DNA of 64,000 bases from Endozoicomonas montiporae CL-33 (GTDB lineage: Bacteria; Pseudomonadota; Gammaproteobacteria; Pseudomonadales; Endozoicomonadaceae), in the NCBI RefSeq assembly GCF_001583435.1, contig NZ_CP013251.1, positions 3,547,215 through 3,611,214 on the forward strand, written 5' to 3'. Below the pieces are notes generated by a model. That model saw nothing but the letters and a program-made list of their open reading frames with translations, was not told where the DNA came from and made no database searches. Shown here piece after piece: positions 54,024 through 63,850 of this stretch (within the stretch, counting starts at the first letter, position 1; every line of letters starts with the position of its first letter). The position numbers were made by a program, and so were the translations under genes.

Positions 54024-55829
54024 TCAGGCAATGGCCAGCAGAGTGTCGCCTACTACAACACTGTCGCCTTCACGAACACCCACGGAAGTCACCTTACCGC
54101 TGCGTGGTGCGCGCACCTCGGTTTCCATTTTCATGGCTTCCAGAATCAGCAACACGTCGCCTTCGTTCACCGCATCACCGGCAGCAACGTTCACTTTCCA
54201 GATATTACCTGCCAGAGGTGCAGGCATAGGCTCACCTTCACCGGCAGGCTCAGCAACAGGTGCTGGTGCAGCGGCAGGAGCAGCAGCGGTCGCAACACTG
54301 GATACATCGCCACCTTCGCTGACCTCAACCACATAGCTGTTGCCGTTTACCTTCACACTGTAAACACCGGTATCGGATGCAGCGGCTTTTTTAGCGGCTG
54401 GCGCAGCTGGTGCTTTCTCTTCAACCTCTTCAGTACCCGGAGCAGGCTCGAACGCATCGGCATTGCCACGGTTCTGCAGGAATTTCAGACCTACCTGCGG
54501 GAACAAGGCATAAGTCAGAACGTCGTCTACTTCGTCAGAAGCCAGCTTGATACCTTTCTCACCAGCAACGTCTTTCAGCTCAGCAGTCAGCTTGTCCATT
54601 TCAGCTTCCAGCAGATCCGCCGGACGACAGGTGATCGCTTTCTTACCATCCAGAACACGCGCCTGCAGTTCCTTGTTGAATGGAGCCGGTGCTGCACCGT
54701 ACTCACCCTTCAGGATGCCCTGGGTTTCCTTGGAGATAGACTTGTAGCGCTCGCCGGTCAGAACGTTCAGTACAGCCTGAGTACCAACAATCTGGGAGGT
54801 CGGGGTCACCAGTGCGATCATACCCAGATCCTTACGAACACGAGGGATCTCTTTCAGCACTTCATCAAACTTGTCAGAAGCACCCTGCTCACGCAGCTGG
54901 TTTTCCATGTTGGTCAGCATGCCACCCGGCACCTGCGCCACCAGAATACGGGAGTCAACACCACGCAGGGCGCCTTCAAACTTGGCATACTTCTTACGGA
55001 CTTCGCGGAAGTAGGAAGCAATTTCTTCCAGCTTGCCCAGATCCAGACCGGTATCACGATCCGTACCCTGCAGAGCAGCAACAATAGACTCGGTAGGAGA
55101 ATGGCCGTAAGTCATGGACATGGAAGAGATGGCGGTATCCACACGATCAATACCCGCTTCCACAGCTTTCAGAATGGACATGGAAGACAGACCGGAAGTA
55201 GCGTGGCAATGCAGGTGCAGTTCCAGATCGGTTTCTTTCTTCAGGCGAGTCACCAGATCAAAGGCATCGGTCGGGGTGATGATGCCAGACATGTCTTTGA
55301 TGCACAGAGAGTCTGCGCCCATGTCTTCAATCTGCTTGGCCAGACTCAGCCACATATCAGTGGTATGTACTTCACTGGTCGTATAAGACAGGGTGCCCTG
55401 AGCGTGACCACCGTGACGTTTAACCGCCTGCATAGCCTGTTTCAGGTTGCGTGGATCGTTCATGGCATCAAAGACACGGAACACATCCATACCGTTTACG
55501 CAGGCACGCTCAACAAACTTGTCTACCACATCGTCTGCGTAGTGACGGTAGCCCAGCAGGTTCTGACCACGCAGCAGCATCTGCTGCCTGGTTTTTGGCA
55601 TAGCCTTTTTCAGCGCACGCAGACGCTCCCATGGATCTTCGCCCAGAAAACGGATGCAGGAATCGAAAGTGGCTCCACCCCAGGTTTCCAGAGACCAGAA
55701 GCCAATGTCGTCCAGTTTCTCAGCGATTGGCAGCATATCTTCGATACGCATACGGGTCGCAAACAGTGATTGATGCGCGTCACGCAATACAACGTCGGTA
55801 ATACCCAGTGGTTTCTTTACGTTGGCCAT
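54024..55829 (-). CDS. oadA: Oxaloacetate decarboxylase, alpha subunit
   Basis: The product from ATG 55829 ([26 protein letters not shown] upstream) has 601 residues. The carboxyltransferase barrel begins with [15 protein letters not shown] and contains [20 protein letters not shown] and [15 protein letters not shown] for the metal site. A Pro/Ala linker (about 500-525) leads to a biotinyl domain with [20 protein letters not shown], where the central Lys takes biotin. It moves CO2 from oxaloacetate to biotin. It forms an operon with oadG upstream and oadB downstream. Confidence 0.95.
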   Translation of the reverse strand: MANVKKPLGITDVVLRDAHQSLFATRMRIEDMLPIAEKLDDIGFWSLETWGGATFDSCIRFLGEDPWERLRALKKAMPKTRQQMLLRGQNLLGYRHYADDVVDKFVERACVNGMDVFRVFDAMNDPRNLKQAMQAVKRHGGHAQGTLSYTTSEVHTTDMWLSLAKQIEDMGADSLCIKDMSGIITPTDAFDLVTRLKKETDLELHLHCHATSGLSSMSILKAVEAGIDRVDTAISSMSMTYGHSPTESIVAALQGTDRDTGLDLGKLEEIASYFREVRKKYAKFEGALRGVDSRILVAQVPGGMLTNMENQLREQGASDKFDEVLKEIPRVRKDLGMIALVTPTSQIVGTQAVLNVLTGERYKSISKETQGILKGEYGAAPAPFNKELQARVLDGKKAITCRPADLLEAEMDKLTAELKDVAGEKGIKLASDEVDDVLTYALFPQVGLKFLQNRGNADAFEPAPGTEEVEEKAPAAPAAKKAAASDTGVYSVKVNGNSYVVEVSEGGDVSSVATAAAPAAAPAPVAEPAGEGEPMPAPLAGNIWKVNVAAGDAVNEGDVLLILEAMKMETEVRAPRSGKVTSVGVREGDSVVVGDTLLAIA

Positions 55830-55906
55830 TGGTGAAGGATCTCCCCTAAATGACAAGTTTCAATTACACAAAATTCGTTTTTATGGCTCTGTTCGCGAGA
55901 GCCTTA

Positions 55907-56161
55907 TCAAGACTGTTTATCCCGGTGCATCTTTATGGCTGCAGAGATTGCCGCCACCAGCTCGGTATCATCGGAAGCCGTCGCAGCTGGAGCCGCCGCT
56001 CTTGGAGCAGGCGCTGCCGGTAATGGGTCTGGAAAAAAGCGGGTCACCACTTTCGACATGGTTGATGTCACACCCACCAACGAAGTCAGAAACAGGAATA
56101 CAAACCCCATTCCGAACAACATGAGGTTCACACCTTCCAGAAACAGATCAGATGAAACCAT
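55907..56161 (-). CDS. oadG: Oxaloacetate decarboxylase, gamma subunit
   Basis: An 84-residue protein with one N-terminal membrane helix (VNLMLFGMGFVFLFLTSLVG), an Ala/Pro-rich linker (PDPLPAAPAPRAAAPAATAS) and a polar end with a His (KMHRDKQS). OadG assembles the alpha and beta subunits and may bind zinc at its end. It is the first gene of the operon, 77 bp before oadA. The whole set couples decarboxylation to sodium export at the inner membrane. Confidence 0.92.
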   Translation of the reverse strand: MVSSDLFLEGVNLMLFGMGFVFLFLTSLVGVTSTMSKVVTRFFPDPLPAAPAPRAAAPAATASDDTELVAAISAAIKMHRDKQS

Positions 56162-56795
56162 ACGGCTCTAGTCCTTTGCTTAATTAGTGAGCGGAAATTG
56201 TGCCTGCCGACTATTCACCTACCGAGCATGCCCCGCATCGGCCATTCAGGTGATGTATCCATGAAAAGCAACATTCCGTTGTGATGTTTACTTTGATTTC
56301 ACAGAGACTGGCGCAATCTAAAAACTTTTATAAAATTCCGGTCGCACAGATGCTTAACTCATTAACCAATAAGCACCCATCGCGCATTCTGCACAAATTA
56401 CATACAATCGCAGTTTGACGGGTAATAATCTGCTACAGCGGCACCGTATTTGCACGAACTCAAATCAATAGAACTACATACTTTCGGTAAATACTGATTT
56501 GACGCCTTTTTTTTCGTTTATTATTTGAACGACATGAACAAGAAGAGCCTGAACAAAAACAAACTACACCACAGACGCCAGAGTTTACTCAGGGTCTGAA
56601 AACGTCAGGTATTTTTTAAAAAAGCTCTTTATGCATCTCAGTGAGCACCTTCTGATTGCGAACTGAGTAGCAAACACGGTTTGTTGCACTTGAAAATTCT
56701 GCTAAATTCCACTCGCTGCTGACAAATCAAACAAACTGTCTACTAAATATCCGACGACCAAATAACGATCAAACCAACTACCCATGCCAAATTGA
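56162..56795. other. Long intergenic region upstream of oadG and dusC
   Basis: A 634-bp A+T-rich stretch with no gene I can support. It carries the divergent promoters of the oad operon and dusC. A T8 run at 56509 and a possible 21-codon frame at 56534 have no recognisable meaning. Confidence 0.4.
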
Positions 56796-57024
56796 TGAAT
56801 CATATTACTCTCGCCCCGATGGAAGGCGTTATTGACTATCTGCTACGGGAGCTGCTTAGCGAAATCGGAGGCATTGATCTGTGTGTCACCGAGTTTATCC
56901 GCGTTACCGGCACCCGGTTACCTGCTTCGGTTTTTCATCGCATCTGTCCGGAGCTGAAACAGGGCTGCCAGACACGCTCAGGCACCCCTGTCCATATCCA
57001 GTTTCTGGGCAACAATCCACAACT
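56796..57024 (+). pseudogene. dusC: DusC-type tRNA-dihydrouridine synthase, N-terminal fragment
   Basis: ATG 56796 opens [20 protein letters not shown], then [20 protein letters not shown] and [12 protein letters not shown], the FMN-binding start of DusC, and [14 protein letters not shown]. Similarity stops after about 76 codons. The frame then runs into repeat DNA ([13 protein letters not shown]...) and stops at 57098-57100. The rest of a normal ~315-residue DusC is missing from the window. DusC reduces U16 in tRNA, so this strain has probably lost this function, unless a second copy exists. Confidence 0.82.
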
Positions 57025-57080
57025 ACATATGACCATGAGCAAGCCAATCAAAATCGCTGGACAAGGAAGAACGATGAGTA
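57025..57080 (+). repeat. Collapsed partial copy of the ~177-bp repeat
   Basis: ATATGACCATGAGCAAGCCA at 57026, then CGCTGGACAA and GAACGATGAGTAAT, are pieces of the same repeat family, in order, with the middle missing. This is where dusC similarity ends, so it marks the breakpoint. Confidence 0.55.
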
Positions 57081-57242
57081 ATACCAATTCCGCTTTCTAA
57101 ATATGATCATGAGCAAGCCATTCTGGGTCGCGGGACAATACCCTGAAGGGCATAAAGGCGGAACGACGAGTAATAGCCAGCTATTGCGAGGAGTTCTGAC
57201 GCCGAACCAGCGGTTTGGAATAGCTGCGCAATTCATATTTAT
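57081..57242 (+). repeat. Dispersed ~177-bp MITE-like repeat, copy 2
   Basis: Starts ATACCAATTCCGCTTTCTAA and follows copy 3 closely through GGGACAATACCCTGAAGGGC and CTGACGCCGAACCAGCGGTT. It loses the normal right end at about 57242. A possible displaced end (AAATTGGTATTAT) lies at about 57350-57362. Orientation is the same as copy 3. Confidence 0.85.
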
Positions 57243-57417
57243 ACTCAAACGCCTTCAAGATGTTCATCGTAACTCGGCTACAGCCCTTTATTTACAAGGC
57301 TTAATGATGAAAAAATCCAGCACCTTGAAGTTCAATGGGTATAGAATACGAAATTGGTATTATGCACTATGTGGAACTATGCTGTGCCGTTCACGTACGG
57401 CTTTTTGGGTGGATACA

Positions 57418-59538
57418 ATGTTTTCACAGCTAAAGGCATTACTGCTTTTCGTATATGCACTTTGCCTATTCACGATAGCAGGCCACTCGTATGCTTGGAA
57501 TGACACTGATATTTTACTTTCACCTCAACAACACTCTGATCAGGTAGTGGCTGGCAATGACAGTTCATCATCTTATTACAGTGATGACGAGATGCCGGAT
57601 ATGTGGAAGAAGCCCAGAGGCTACTTTGTCGGAACGCTTGGGGAAATTCTGATGACTTTACCCCTGTTTAATCGGATGGACAGGGAAGCAGCGCAGCAGA
57701 AATGGTCGTATATCGTCAGTTTTCCTTTGAAAAAAAAGGGCGAGAAGCCTGAAGTCTCGACTGACCAAAGTGTAGAAAGCCCGGATCAAACAGCAACGTC
57801 TTCTGCTGCTGGTAGCAGTATTAACAACCCCAATGATCTTACAGGATCAAACGATGGGCAGCCTCCCAACCAAGAATTAATTCAACATACTCACGGGGCT
57901 TGCTGTCATGCTTCAGGGTGCAATGGTGGACGCTGCCAATGCAAGGAGTGCTCGACAAACTCAATAGAACTGCCCACTGCCAATAAAATAAAAGTTGATG
58001 GAAGTACTGATGAAAAAAAAGATCAACCTGTCGCCAATGTTCTCAAGCTATCCAGACAAAGGAAAGTTAAAAGCACACCGTTGGCAAGCTCATCTCAAGA
58101 CAGGCTTTCTTCCGGGATACACGAGCCTGTATGCACATACAACATAGATATATCGCGTTTTGCCACCATTCATGTTTTACCAAATGGGCAAATAGTTTCA
58201 TTCTGGAGTGATTCCGAGACGTTGACAGTACATAACCTCATGCCACAAGTTTATAGCAACGCTCAATTCAGCGCTGATCACAGTACCTCTACACATAGCC
58301 GGAACGTATATGAAATTACATCCACTGACTTTATTACTGATACTCATGCCCGCGAAAGTTCCTTATCCCAAATTGCGAATAATAGTCATCTCGTTCCCTT
58401 ATTGGGACATACCAAGGAAATATGTGGCGTATTCGTTAAGCGTGATGGACGCATTGTCACCTGGTCAAAGGATCAAACCATCCGTGTTTGGACAGAGCAA
58501 AATGGCTATTGGTCTTCGGTAAAAACAGAGGTAGACAAGAACATTGATTATGCTTGGTCAATGCGAGAGTTGATTGATGGCCGTTTACTTTTTTATAACC
58601 CTTCATCCAGGGTCACTTTAGTGCTCTCTGACCATGGATATGGTTGGGAGTATGAGACGATCAATAACCATATCGGGGAACTTAGAGACGGGCGTTTATA
58701 CCAATGGACCCCTGAAGGTTTGCAAATCTGGCGTCAGAATAGCGATGAAGCTCCTTCCTACTTACCTCTCTATGAAAATGCTCATGTGCTATCACAGCTC
58801 GAGGATGGGCGTATTATCACACAAACTATGGAGGGTGGCCTTAGTGATAGTGATAGCTACATCAGGTTGTGGACCGAGCAAGAAGATAGAACTTGGATAT
58901 CCTGTCTTTTAGGGCAATATTCCCTAAACAGAATTTTTGCTATCAATAACCATCGTATAGTTTTATACAATTCGCGCTCTTTCATAGTTCTTACTGAAGT
59001 CGGAGACCAGTGGATTCCATCAAATCATGTAAGCATCCCCGAAGATCATAGACAAGATAACCTTCATGTTCTGAAAAACGGTCAGATTGTAACAACAGGA
59101 GAGTCCTTCAAAAATTCTCGCGGAGCCCTGATTTGGAAAGAGCATCAAAACCAATGGTACCCAGAGAGTCTTTTGGATGAAAACGGAATTCCTATTATAT
59201 TTGACCATGTCATTATGCTTCAGGATGGAAGGTGGGTATCCTGGTCAGATAACTTTGAGCTCTGTGAATTAAGAATCTGGGCTTACATTGATGGGCACTA
59301 TTCCTCTACCCTTTTATCAGGCCTGAGCTGGGCATACCTGGCAGATAGCTCTAGGTCCAGTCGATTAATCTGGGCTTACACTTATATGCGCTATTACTCT
59401 AACCCTTTATTATTGAGTAAACATTCGAAAGTTTTTGAATTGCCTGGCGGCTGGTTAGCAGCCGTGTCTAGTATCCCAAAATACAGTAATGTTAAAGTTT
59501 GGAACTTATTTCCTGAGCGAGGCAAACTACAAAAATAA
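57418..59538 (+). CDS. Exported WD40/beta-propeller-like protein of unknown function
   Basis: From ATG 57418 the product has 706 residues. Residues 1-24 are a signal peptide (ALLLFVYALCLFTIAGHSYA). A polar region (about 40-240) includes a Cys cluster, CCHASGCNGGRCQCKEC (about 165). From about 245 on, repeating WD40-like blades occur: ILPNGQIVSFWSDSETLTVH-type, then GHTKEICGVFVKRDGRIVTW, SKDQTIRVWTEQNG, RLYQWTPEGLQIW, and GRIITQT...IRLWTEQED. A frame reaching 57103 runs through the repeat and is not used. WD40 proteins are scaffolds, common in eukaryotes; an exported one may act at the host interface. It is flanked by repeat copies 2 and 3. Confidence 0.75.
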   Translation: MFSQLKALLLFVYALCLFTIAGHSYAWNDTDILLSPQQHSDQVVAGNDSSSSYYSDDEMPDMWKKPRGYFVGTLGEILMTLPLFNRMDREAAQQKWSYIVSFPLKKKGEKPEVSTDQSVESPDQTATSSAAGSSINNPNDLTGSNDGQPPNQELIQHTHGACCHASGCNGGRCQCKECSTNSIELPTANKIKVDGSTDEKKDQPVANVLKLSRQRKVKSTPLASSSQDRLSSGIHEPVCTYNIDISRFATIHVLPNGQIVSFWSDSETLTVHNLMPQVYSNAQFSADHSTSTHSRNVYEITSTDFITDTHARESSLSQIANNSHLVPLLGHTKEICGVFVKRDGRIVTWSKDQTIRVWTEQNGYWSSVKTEVDKNIDYAWSMRELIDGRLLFYNPSSRVTLVLSDHGYGWEYETINNHIGELRDGRLYQWTPEGLQIWRQNSDEAPSYLPLYENAHVLSQLEDGRIITQTMEGGLSDSDSYIRLWTEQEDRTWISCLLGQYSLNRIFAINNHRIVLYNSRSFIVLTEVGDQWIPSNHVSIPEDHRQDNLHVLKNGQIVTTGESFKNSRGALIWKEHQNQWYPESLLDENGIPIIFDHVIMLQDGRWVSWSDNFELCELRIWAYIDGHYSSTLLSGLSWAYLADSSRSSRLIWAYTYMRYYSNPLLLSKHSKVFELPGGWLAAVSSIPKYSNVKVWNLFPERGKLQK

Positions 59539-59756
59539 GAAATAGTCCGCAAATTGATTCTTGCTCCACATTAGAGAATGACGTGTATAATAGTACAACT
59601 TATTTAAGTTCGCCTTAGGCATTGCAGCACAAGGGATTCCGCAGCCACTTTTGGAAGCCTGTTTCATTAAACCCACTGATTTGGACCTGAAATTACGTAT
59701 TTCTGGCAGGTCCATGTGCTTTGGCAGCCCTGTATTTGCCGTTAAATGGCAATATT

Positions 59757-59933
59757 ATACCAATTCCGCTTTCTAAATATGACCATGACAAGCCATTCTG
59801 GGTCGCGAGACAATACCCTGAAGGGCATAAAGGCCGAACGACGAGTAATAGCTGGCTTTTGCGAGGAGTTCTGACGCCGAACCAGCGGTTTGGAATGGCT
59901 GCGCAATTCATGTTTAGAAAGGGGAATTGGTAT
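59757..59933 (+). repeat. Dispersed ~177-bp MITE-like repeat, copy 3
   Basis: The most complete copy: ATACCAATTCCGCTTTCTAA at 59757 and TTTAGAAAGGGGAATTGGTAT ending at 59933 (terminal inverted repeat, one mismatch in the first 20). It lies between the WD40-like gene and mnmC, in direct orientation to copy 2. Confidence 0.9.
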
Positions 59934-60042
59934 TAGAGCATCTCAGGGCAATAGGAACTCATAAAGCCCTATTTTAGCGGGTTTCATGAAGTACCTTGAT
60001 ACACGTAATTCTCTAAACTGGAGAACTTAACAGAAAACAACC

Positions 60043-62058
60043 ATGAGCACATCAGATAATATCAAGACGACTCATGCCCGGCTGGAATGGCGTGAAAACG
60101 GACAACCCGTTTCCAGCCAGTACAATGACATTTACTTTTCCACCCAGTCCGGGGTGGAAGAGACGGTTCATACCTTTATAAAGCCCAACCAACTGCCTGA
60201 ACGCTTTACCGGGCTGAGTACCGGTGAGTGTTTCACCATTGCTGAAACAGGGTTTGGCACCGGACTCAGTTTTTTATGTGCCTGGCAGTTGTTTGATGAT
60301 CTGGCTGTCAATGGTGCCCGCCTGCACTTTATCAGTACTGAAAAACACCCATTGCAGCGGCAGGATTTTCAGCGGGCACTGAGTCTCTGGCCACTATTAA
60401 AGAAGCAAACGTCAGAGCTGACTGGCATTTACCAGCCCGCCTGTCAGGGACAACAGCACTTTGTATTTGCCGGTGGACGCGTCCGCCTTACCCTGCTGAT
60501 TGGTGAAGTACAGGACACACTGCCCGATTTGTACGGCAGCGTCGATGCCTGGTTTCTGGACGGATTTTCCCCTTCCAAAAACCCCGACATGTGGAGCATC
60601 AACCTGTTCGAAATCATGGCACAAAAAAGCCATGAACAGACCACCTTCGCTACCTTCACAGCTGCCAGAATGGTACGGGATGGCCTTACCCGGTCAGGAT
60701 TCAATGTAGAAAAAGCCTCTGGCTATGGAAAAAAACGGGATATGCTCTTTGGGCAGTTCCGACATACCACAAGCCTTTCCAGCGTTCGGCCTGAATGGCA
60801 GCTCCCAAAGGCGACTGCCGTACAACAGCAGCATGCTGTCATCATTGGCGGAGGTCTGGCAGGCACCTCTACTGCCCGGTCGCTCGCACAGCGAGGCTGG
60901 CAGGTAACCCTGCTGGAACAGCACCCACAGCTGGCAGCCGAAGCCTCCGGAAATCCACAGGGCATTATCTATGCCAAACTGTCACCTCATCACACGCCAC
61001 TGAGCCGGTTCATCCTGCAAGGTTATCTATACAGTATCAACCTGCTGAACCAGTTAAACGACCATCAGTCGCCATTCTGGTATCAGACCGGTGTCATTCA
61101 GTTCCCAACCTCCGAAAAAGAGCTTAATCGTTATCAGGCACTGGCAGAGCAGCTCCCGAAAGACCTGCTGTATATGGCTGGTGCTGAACAGATAGAAACA
61201 TTAAGCGGTTTCAGCATACATCATGAAGGACTTGTGTTCCCTGAAGCGGGCTGGGTCAAACCCGCTGAATTCTGCCATTCTCTGTCTGACCACCCAGCCA
61301 TTAAGATCAAAACAGGACACAATGTTTCCTCCCTTGAGAAAGACGACAACGAGTGGATACTCCTCAACGAACAGGGTAAAGAAATCATCCGCTCAGAAGT
61401 GGTTGTTGTCGCAGCAGGCACCCATTGCCGCAAACTATCGGTACTTGAGCATCTGCCTGTCAAAGCGATACGTGGACAAATCACTCAGCTAGCACAAACC
61501 GACAACAGTCGCCGATTATCTGCCTGCCTATGCAGTGAAGGGTATATTGCGCCAGCCGCCGGGAACGAGCACACGCTGGGAGCGACTTTTGACTTTAACG
61601 ACAGTTGCCAATCCGTTCGCAGCGGCGATCATCAGCGCAATATCGCCATGCTCGCCGACCGGTTCCCCGGTGTTTTTTCTGCCTTTAATGAAAACTCATC
61701 CAATCCGGTCATTACCGGAGGGCGAACAGCCTTTCGCTGCACAACCCCTGACTACCTGCCTCTGGTCGGTCCCGTCATTAACAGGGATGCATTTCTCCAT
61801 ACATTCGCAGCTTTACAAAAGAATGCCAAAACCCTCATTGATGGCAAGCCTGAATACCTGCCAGGGCTGTATATCAACACCGGACACGGCTCAAGAGGAC
61901 TGGTTACAGCACCATTGTCCGGTGAAGTGATTGCCTCCATGATCTGCGGTGACAGTAACGTTGTCGAATACTCACTGCTGGAAGCACTCAATCCAACCCG
62001 GTTTCTCATCAGGGATGTGATCAAAGGCAATGTTCAGGTAAACGGAAAAAGCAACTAA
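60043..62058 (+). CDS. mnmC: Bifunctional tRNA mnm5s2U methyltransferase / FAD-dependent oxidoreductase
   Basis: A 671-residue two-domain enzyme. The N-terminal half (1-250) is the methyltransferase: ARLEWRENGQPVSSQYNDIY, IAETGFGTGLSFLCAWQLFD (SAM site), and VDAWFLDGFSPSKNPDMW. The C-terminal half (from ~265) is the FAD oxidoreductase: AVIIGGGLAGTSTARSLAQR (dinucleotide motif), IRGQITQLAQ, and GLYINTGHGSRGLVTAPLSG. It completes mnm5s2U34 in several tRNAs. The length is normal. It is convergent with msrA, separated by a terminator and the ISKra4 element. Confidence 0.96.
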   Translation: MSTSDNIKTTHARLEWRENGQPVSSQYNDIYFSTQSGVEETVHTFIKPNQLPERFTGLSTGECFTIAETGFGTGLSFLCAWQLFDDLAVNGARLHFISTEKHPLQRQDFQRALSLWPLLKKQTSELTGIYQPACQGQQHFVFAGGRVRLTLLIGEVQDTLPDLYGSVDAWFLDGFSPSKNPDMWSINLFEIMAQKSHEQTTFATFTAARMVRDGLTRSGFNVEKASGYGKKRDMLFGQFRHTTSLSSVRPEWQLPKATAVQQQHAVIIGGGLAGTSTARSLAQRGWQVTLLEQHPQLAAEASGNPQGIIYAKLSPHHTPLSRFILQGYLYSINLLNQLNDHQSPFWYQTGVIQFPTSEKELNRYQALAEQLPKDLLYMAGAEQIETLSGFSIHHEGLVFPEAGWVKPAEFCHSLSDHPAIKIKTGHNVSSLEKDDNEWILLNEQGKEIIRSEVVVVAAGTHCRKLSVLEHLPVKAIRGQITQLAQTDNSRRLSACLCSEGYIAPAAGNEHTLGATFDFNDSCQSVRSGDHQRNIAMLADRFPGVFSAFNENSSNPVITGGRTAFRCTTPDYLPLVGPVINRDAFLHTFAALQKNAKTLIDGKPEYLPGLYINTGHGSRGLVTAPLSGEVIASMICGDSNVVEYSLLEALNPTRFLIRDVIKGNVQVNGKSN

Positions 62059-62173
62059 GTAGATACCGAACCACTAGTCGTATATTTACTCAAGGCAGGA
62101 ATGCAATAGAGGCACTATCTTTCAGAGCATCAATCAAGTTAGTCCTGAAGGATACTCGTTCAGCAAACTGCGT

Positions 62174-62214
62174 CCGGACAGCACTCCCCTCTTCGAGTCT
62201 GTCCGGTTTTTTTT
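62174..62214 (+). terminator. Rho-independent terminator after mnmC
   Basis: CCGGACAG and CTGTCCGG form an 8-bp stem followed by T8. It is the terminator on the mnmC side. Confidence 0.9.
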
Positions 62215-62236
62215 GCCTCAATCTCTTCTATCAGAT

Positions 62237-63850
62237 GGGTGAAAGTCTCATATTGACTGGTACTATAATTCCAAGTCACCTTTCTGCATGGGGAATGGGA
62301 TGACATTGTCCATACCCACTTCCGTGACCTTGGCGCAGTAGGTCACCGCCAGTAACTTCCAGCCATTGTCGAACATGCCACTCTGAATTAATGACCTTGC
62401 TGTCAAAATACCTTGGCCTCCGGGATGCCGCCACCTCATTCCAGAACACTTCATTCGCTGCGTTACCAAGGTTTTACAAGTAGCCTCAATAACCCCTGAG
62501 CCTATTGGCAAGTTGTGCGACAAGTGTTCAGCATAGTTCATGCGGGTTCGATTACTTCTGAAGTACTCCAGCTCTGTTTTCAACTTCGATCGACGAGGGT
62601 GTCGTTTATGCTGGTAAGCCAGAGCTTTGATGACTTTTTCAACACCTTCGGGCTCCTCTTTGAGGATGTGGCGATAGGTGATGAACTTTTCTCTGGATTT
62701 GTTGCTGTTTTCACCATAGGACAGGTCAAACGCTTTCTTCAGGTGCTCTGCGGCATGATAGAAGTCTACAACCTCGTGACCTTCAGGGAGTTCATTGGCA
62801 AGGTAGGTCCAGTTGTCTTTTGCCCCATCAGCGACTTTAACAAGCGTCAGATCTGGCCTCTGTCGAAGAGCTTCGCTCAGGAGTGCGGAGAGTGATTGTT
62901 TCAAAGTCACTTTCTTGCTTTCAGGCATTCGACTCATCCTGACCGTTGAGAGGCGTTCACCCTGTGCATCGTAAAACGACAATGTTCCACAACTGGCCTC
63001 CTGACAGCCAGCAGGGCCACGGGTTCGCTTGCCATCGACTCTATTCTGTTCCCGCTTTTCCTGACGTTTACCATCTTTCATCGGCAACATGACGCCATCA
63101 AGAGAAGCGGCCGCAGTCACAGCTTCTTCAGGAACCTTGACGCTTTCCCAGAGAAAGTCTTCAAAGGCTTCCCTATTGGGTTCCCACTGCGCATTGAACT
63201 TTTTGGGTAGTCTGGCCAGAGAGCTTTCCGAGGGCGTCATGTTCCCTATCAGATCAAGTAGGCTTTTAGCCTCTCCGGGAGGCATTTGCGCAACCATCCA
63301 GACAGCTTGTTTAGCTGCTTTTGGTGTCCAATACCCCTCTACAATACCTGCCTGTAGCTCCAAAGGGATGATAGAGTGATCCTTACCGTTACGATAGAGC
63401 GTACGCAAAACCCGGACAGGGCCGACAGCGGATTGATAAGTTTCTGAAGATCGCAACACCCGATGGTAACAGACACCGCTTACCTCAATCGCAGGAACGT
63501 CAATATCAAGCCCGGTCAGGTCTTCTGCCAGAACGCTTTGCTCTGCTTCGATAAAGAGTTTATGGATCTCACCTTCATAGTCTTCAAAGTGCTTGATTGG
63601 GCTGTGTTCCTGACGAAGAACGGCCAGTTTTTGCTCAAGCTGTTGGATAGCATGACAAGAAAAATTGGCGGCTTCAGCTAGTGGCTGACATACTTGCATC
63701 GGGGCGGCCTTTCACTGTTGCGGTATCTTTTACAGTAACCATCATAGCGGTGTTTGGCCGTTCCTATGTAAGTCCAGAGAAAATTTGTAGCTGCTGTATA
63801 AACCACGGACGGCAAGCCCAGAAAAAATGGTCAGTATGAGACTTTCACCC
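62237..63850 (-). mobile_element. ISKra4-type insertion sequence with 8-bp target duplication
   Basis: A 1614-bp element. Terminal inverted repeats are GGGTGAAAGTCTCATATTGA at 62237 and, on the other strand, GGGTGAAAGTCTCATACTGA ending at 63850. TATCAGAT flanks both ends (62229-62236 and 63851-63858). The insertion is in the last codons of msrA. Confidence 0.92.
62263..63699 (-). CDS. ISKra4-family transposase
   Basis: A 478-residue protein matching ISKra4-family transposases in size and order. An N-terminal region with YHRVLRSSETYQSAVGPVRV is followed by MTPSESSLARLPKKF. The catalytic DDE residues probably include TAAASLDGVMLPMKDGKRQE, LVKVADGAKDNWTYLANELP and NLPIGSGVIEATCKTLVTQR. VVDFYHAAEHLKKAF and MRWRHPGGQGILTARSLIQS are also family text. 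The intact frame and perfect target duplication suggest recent insertion. Confidence 0.9.
   Translation of the reverse strand: MQVCQPLAEAANFSCHAIQQLEQKLAVLRQEHSPIKHFEDYEGEIHKLFIEAEQSVLAEDLTGLDIDVPAIEVSGVCYHRVLRSSETYQSAVGPVRVLRTLYRNGKDHSIIPLELQAGIVEGYWTPKAAKQAVWMVAQMPPGEAKSLLDLIGNMTPSESSLARLPKKFNAQWEPNREAFEDFLWESVKVPEEAVTAAASLDGVMLPMKDGKRQEKREQNRVDGKRTRGPAGCQEASCGTLSFYDAQGERLSTVRMSRMPESKKVTLKQSLSALLSEALRQRPDLTLVKVADGAKDNWTYLANELPEGHEVVDFYHAAEHLKKAFDLSYGENSNKSREKFITYRHILKEEPEGVEKVIKALAYQHKRHPRRSKLKTELEYFRSNRTRMNYAEHLSHNLPIGSGVIEATCKTLVTQRMKCSGMRWRHPGGQGILTARSLIQSGMFDNGWKLLAVTYCAKVTEVGMDNVIPFPMQKGDLEL

Noticed and set aside
54006..55769. Long plus-strand open frame (587 codons) opposite oadA
   Set aside because: Same reason: oadA is certain, and the opposite frame has no recognisable motif or ribosome binding site.
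57103..57417. Upstream extension of the WD40-like protein
   Set aside because: The extension translates the dispersed repeat; ATG 57418 gives a proper signal peptide.
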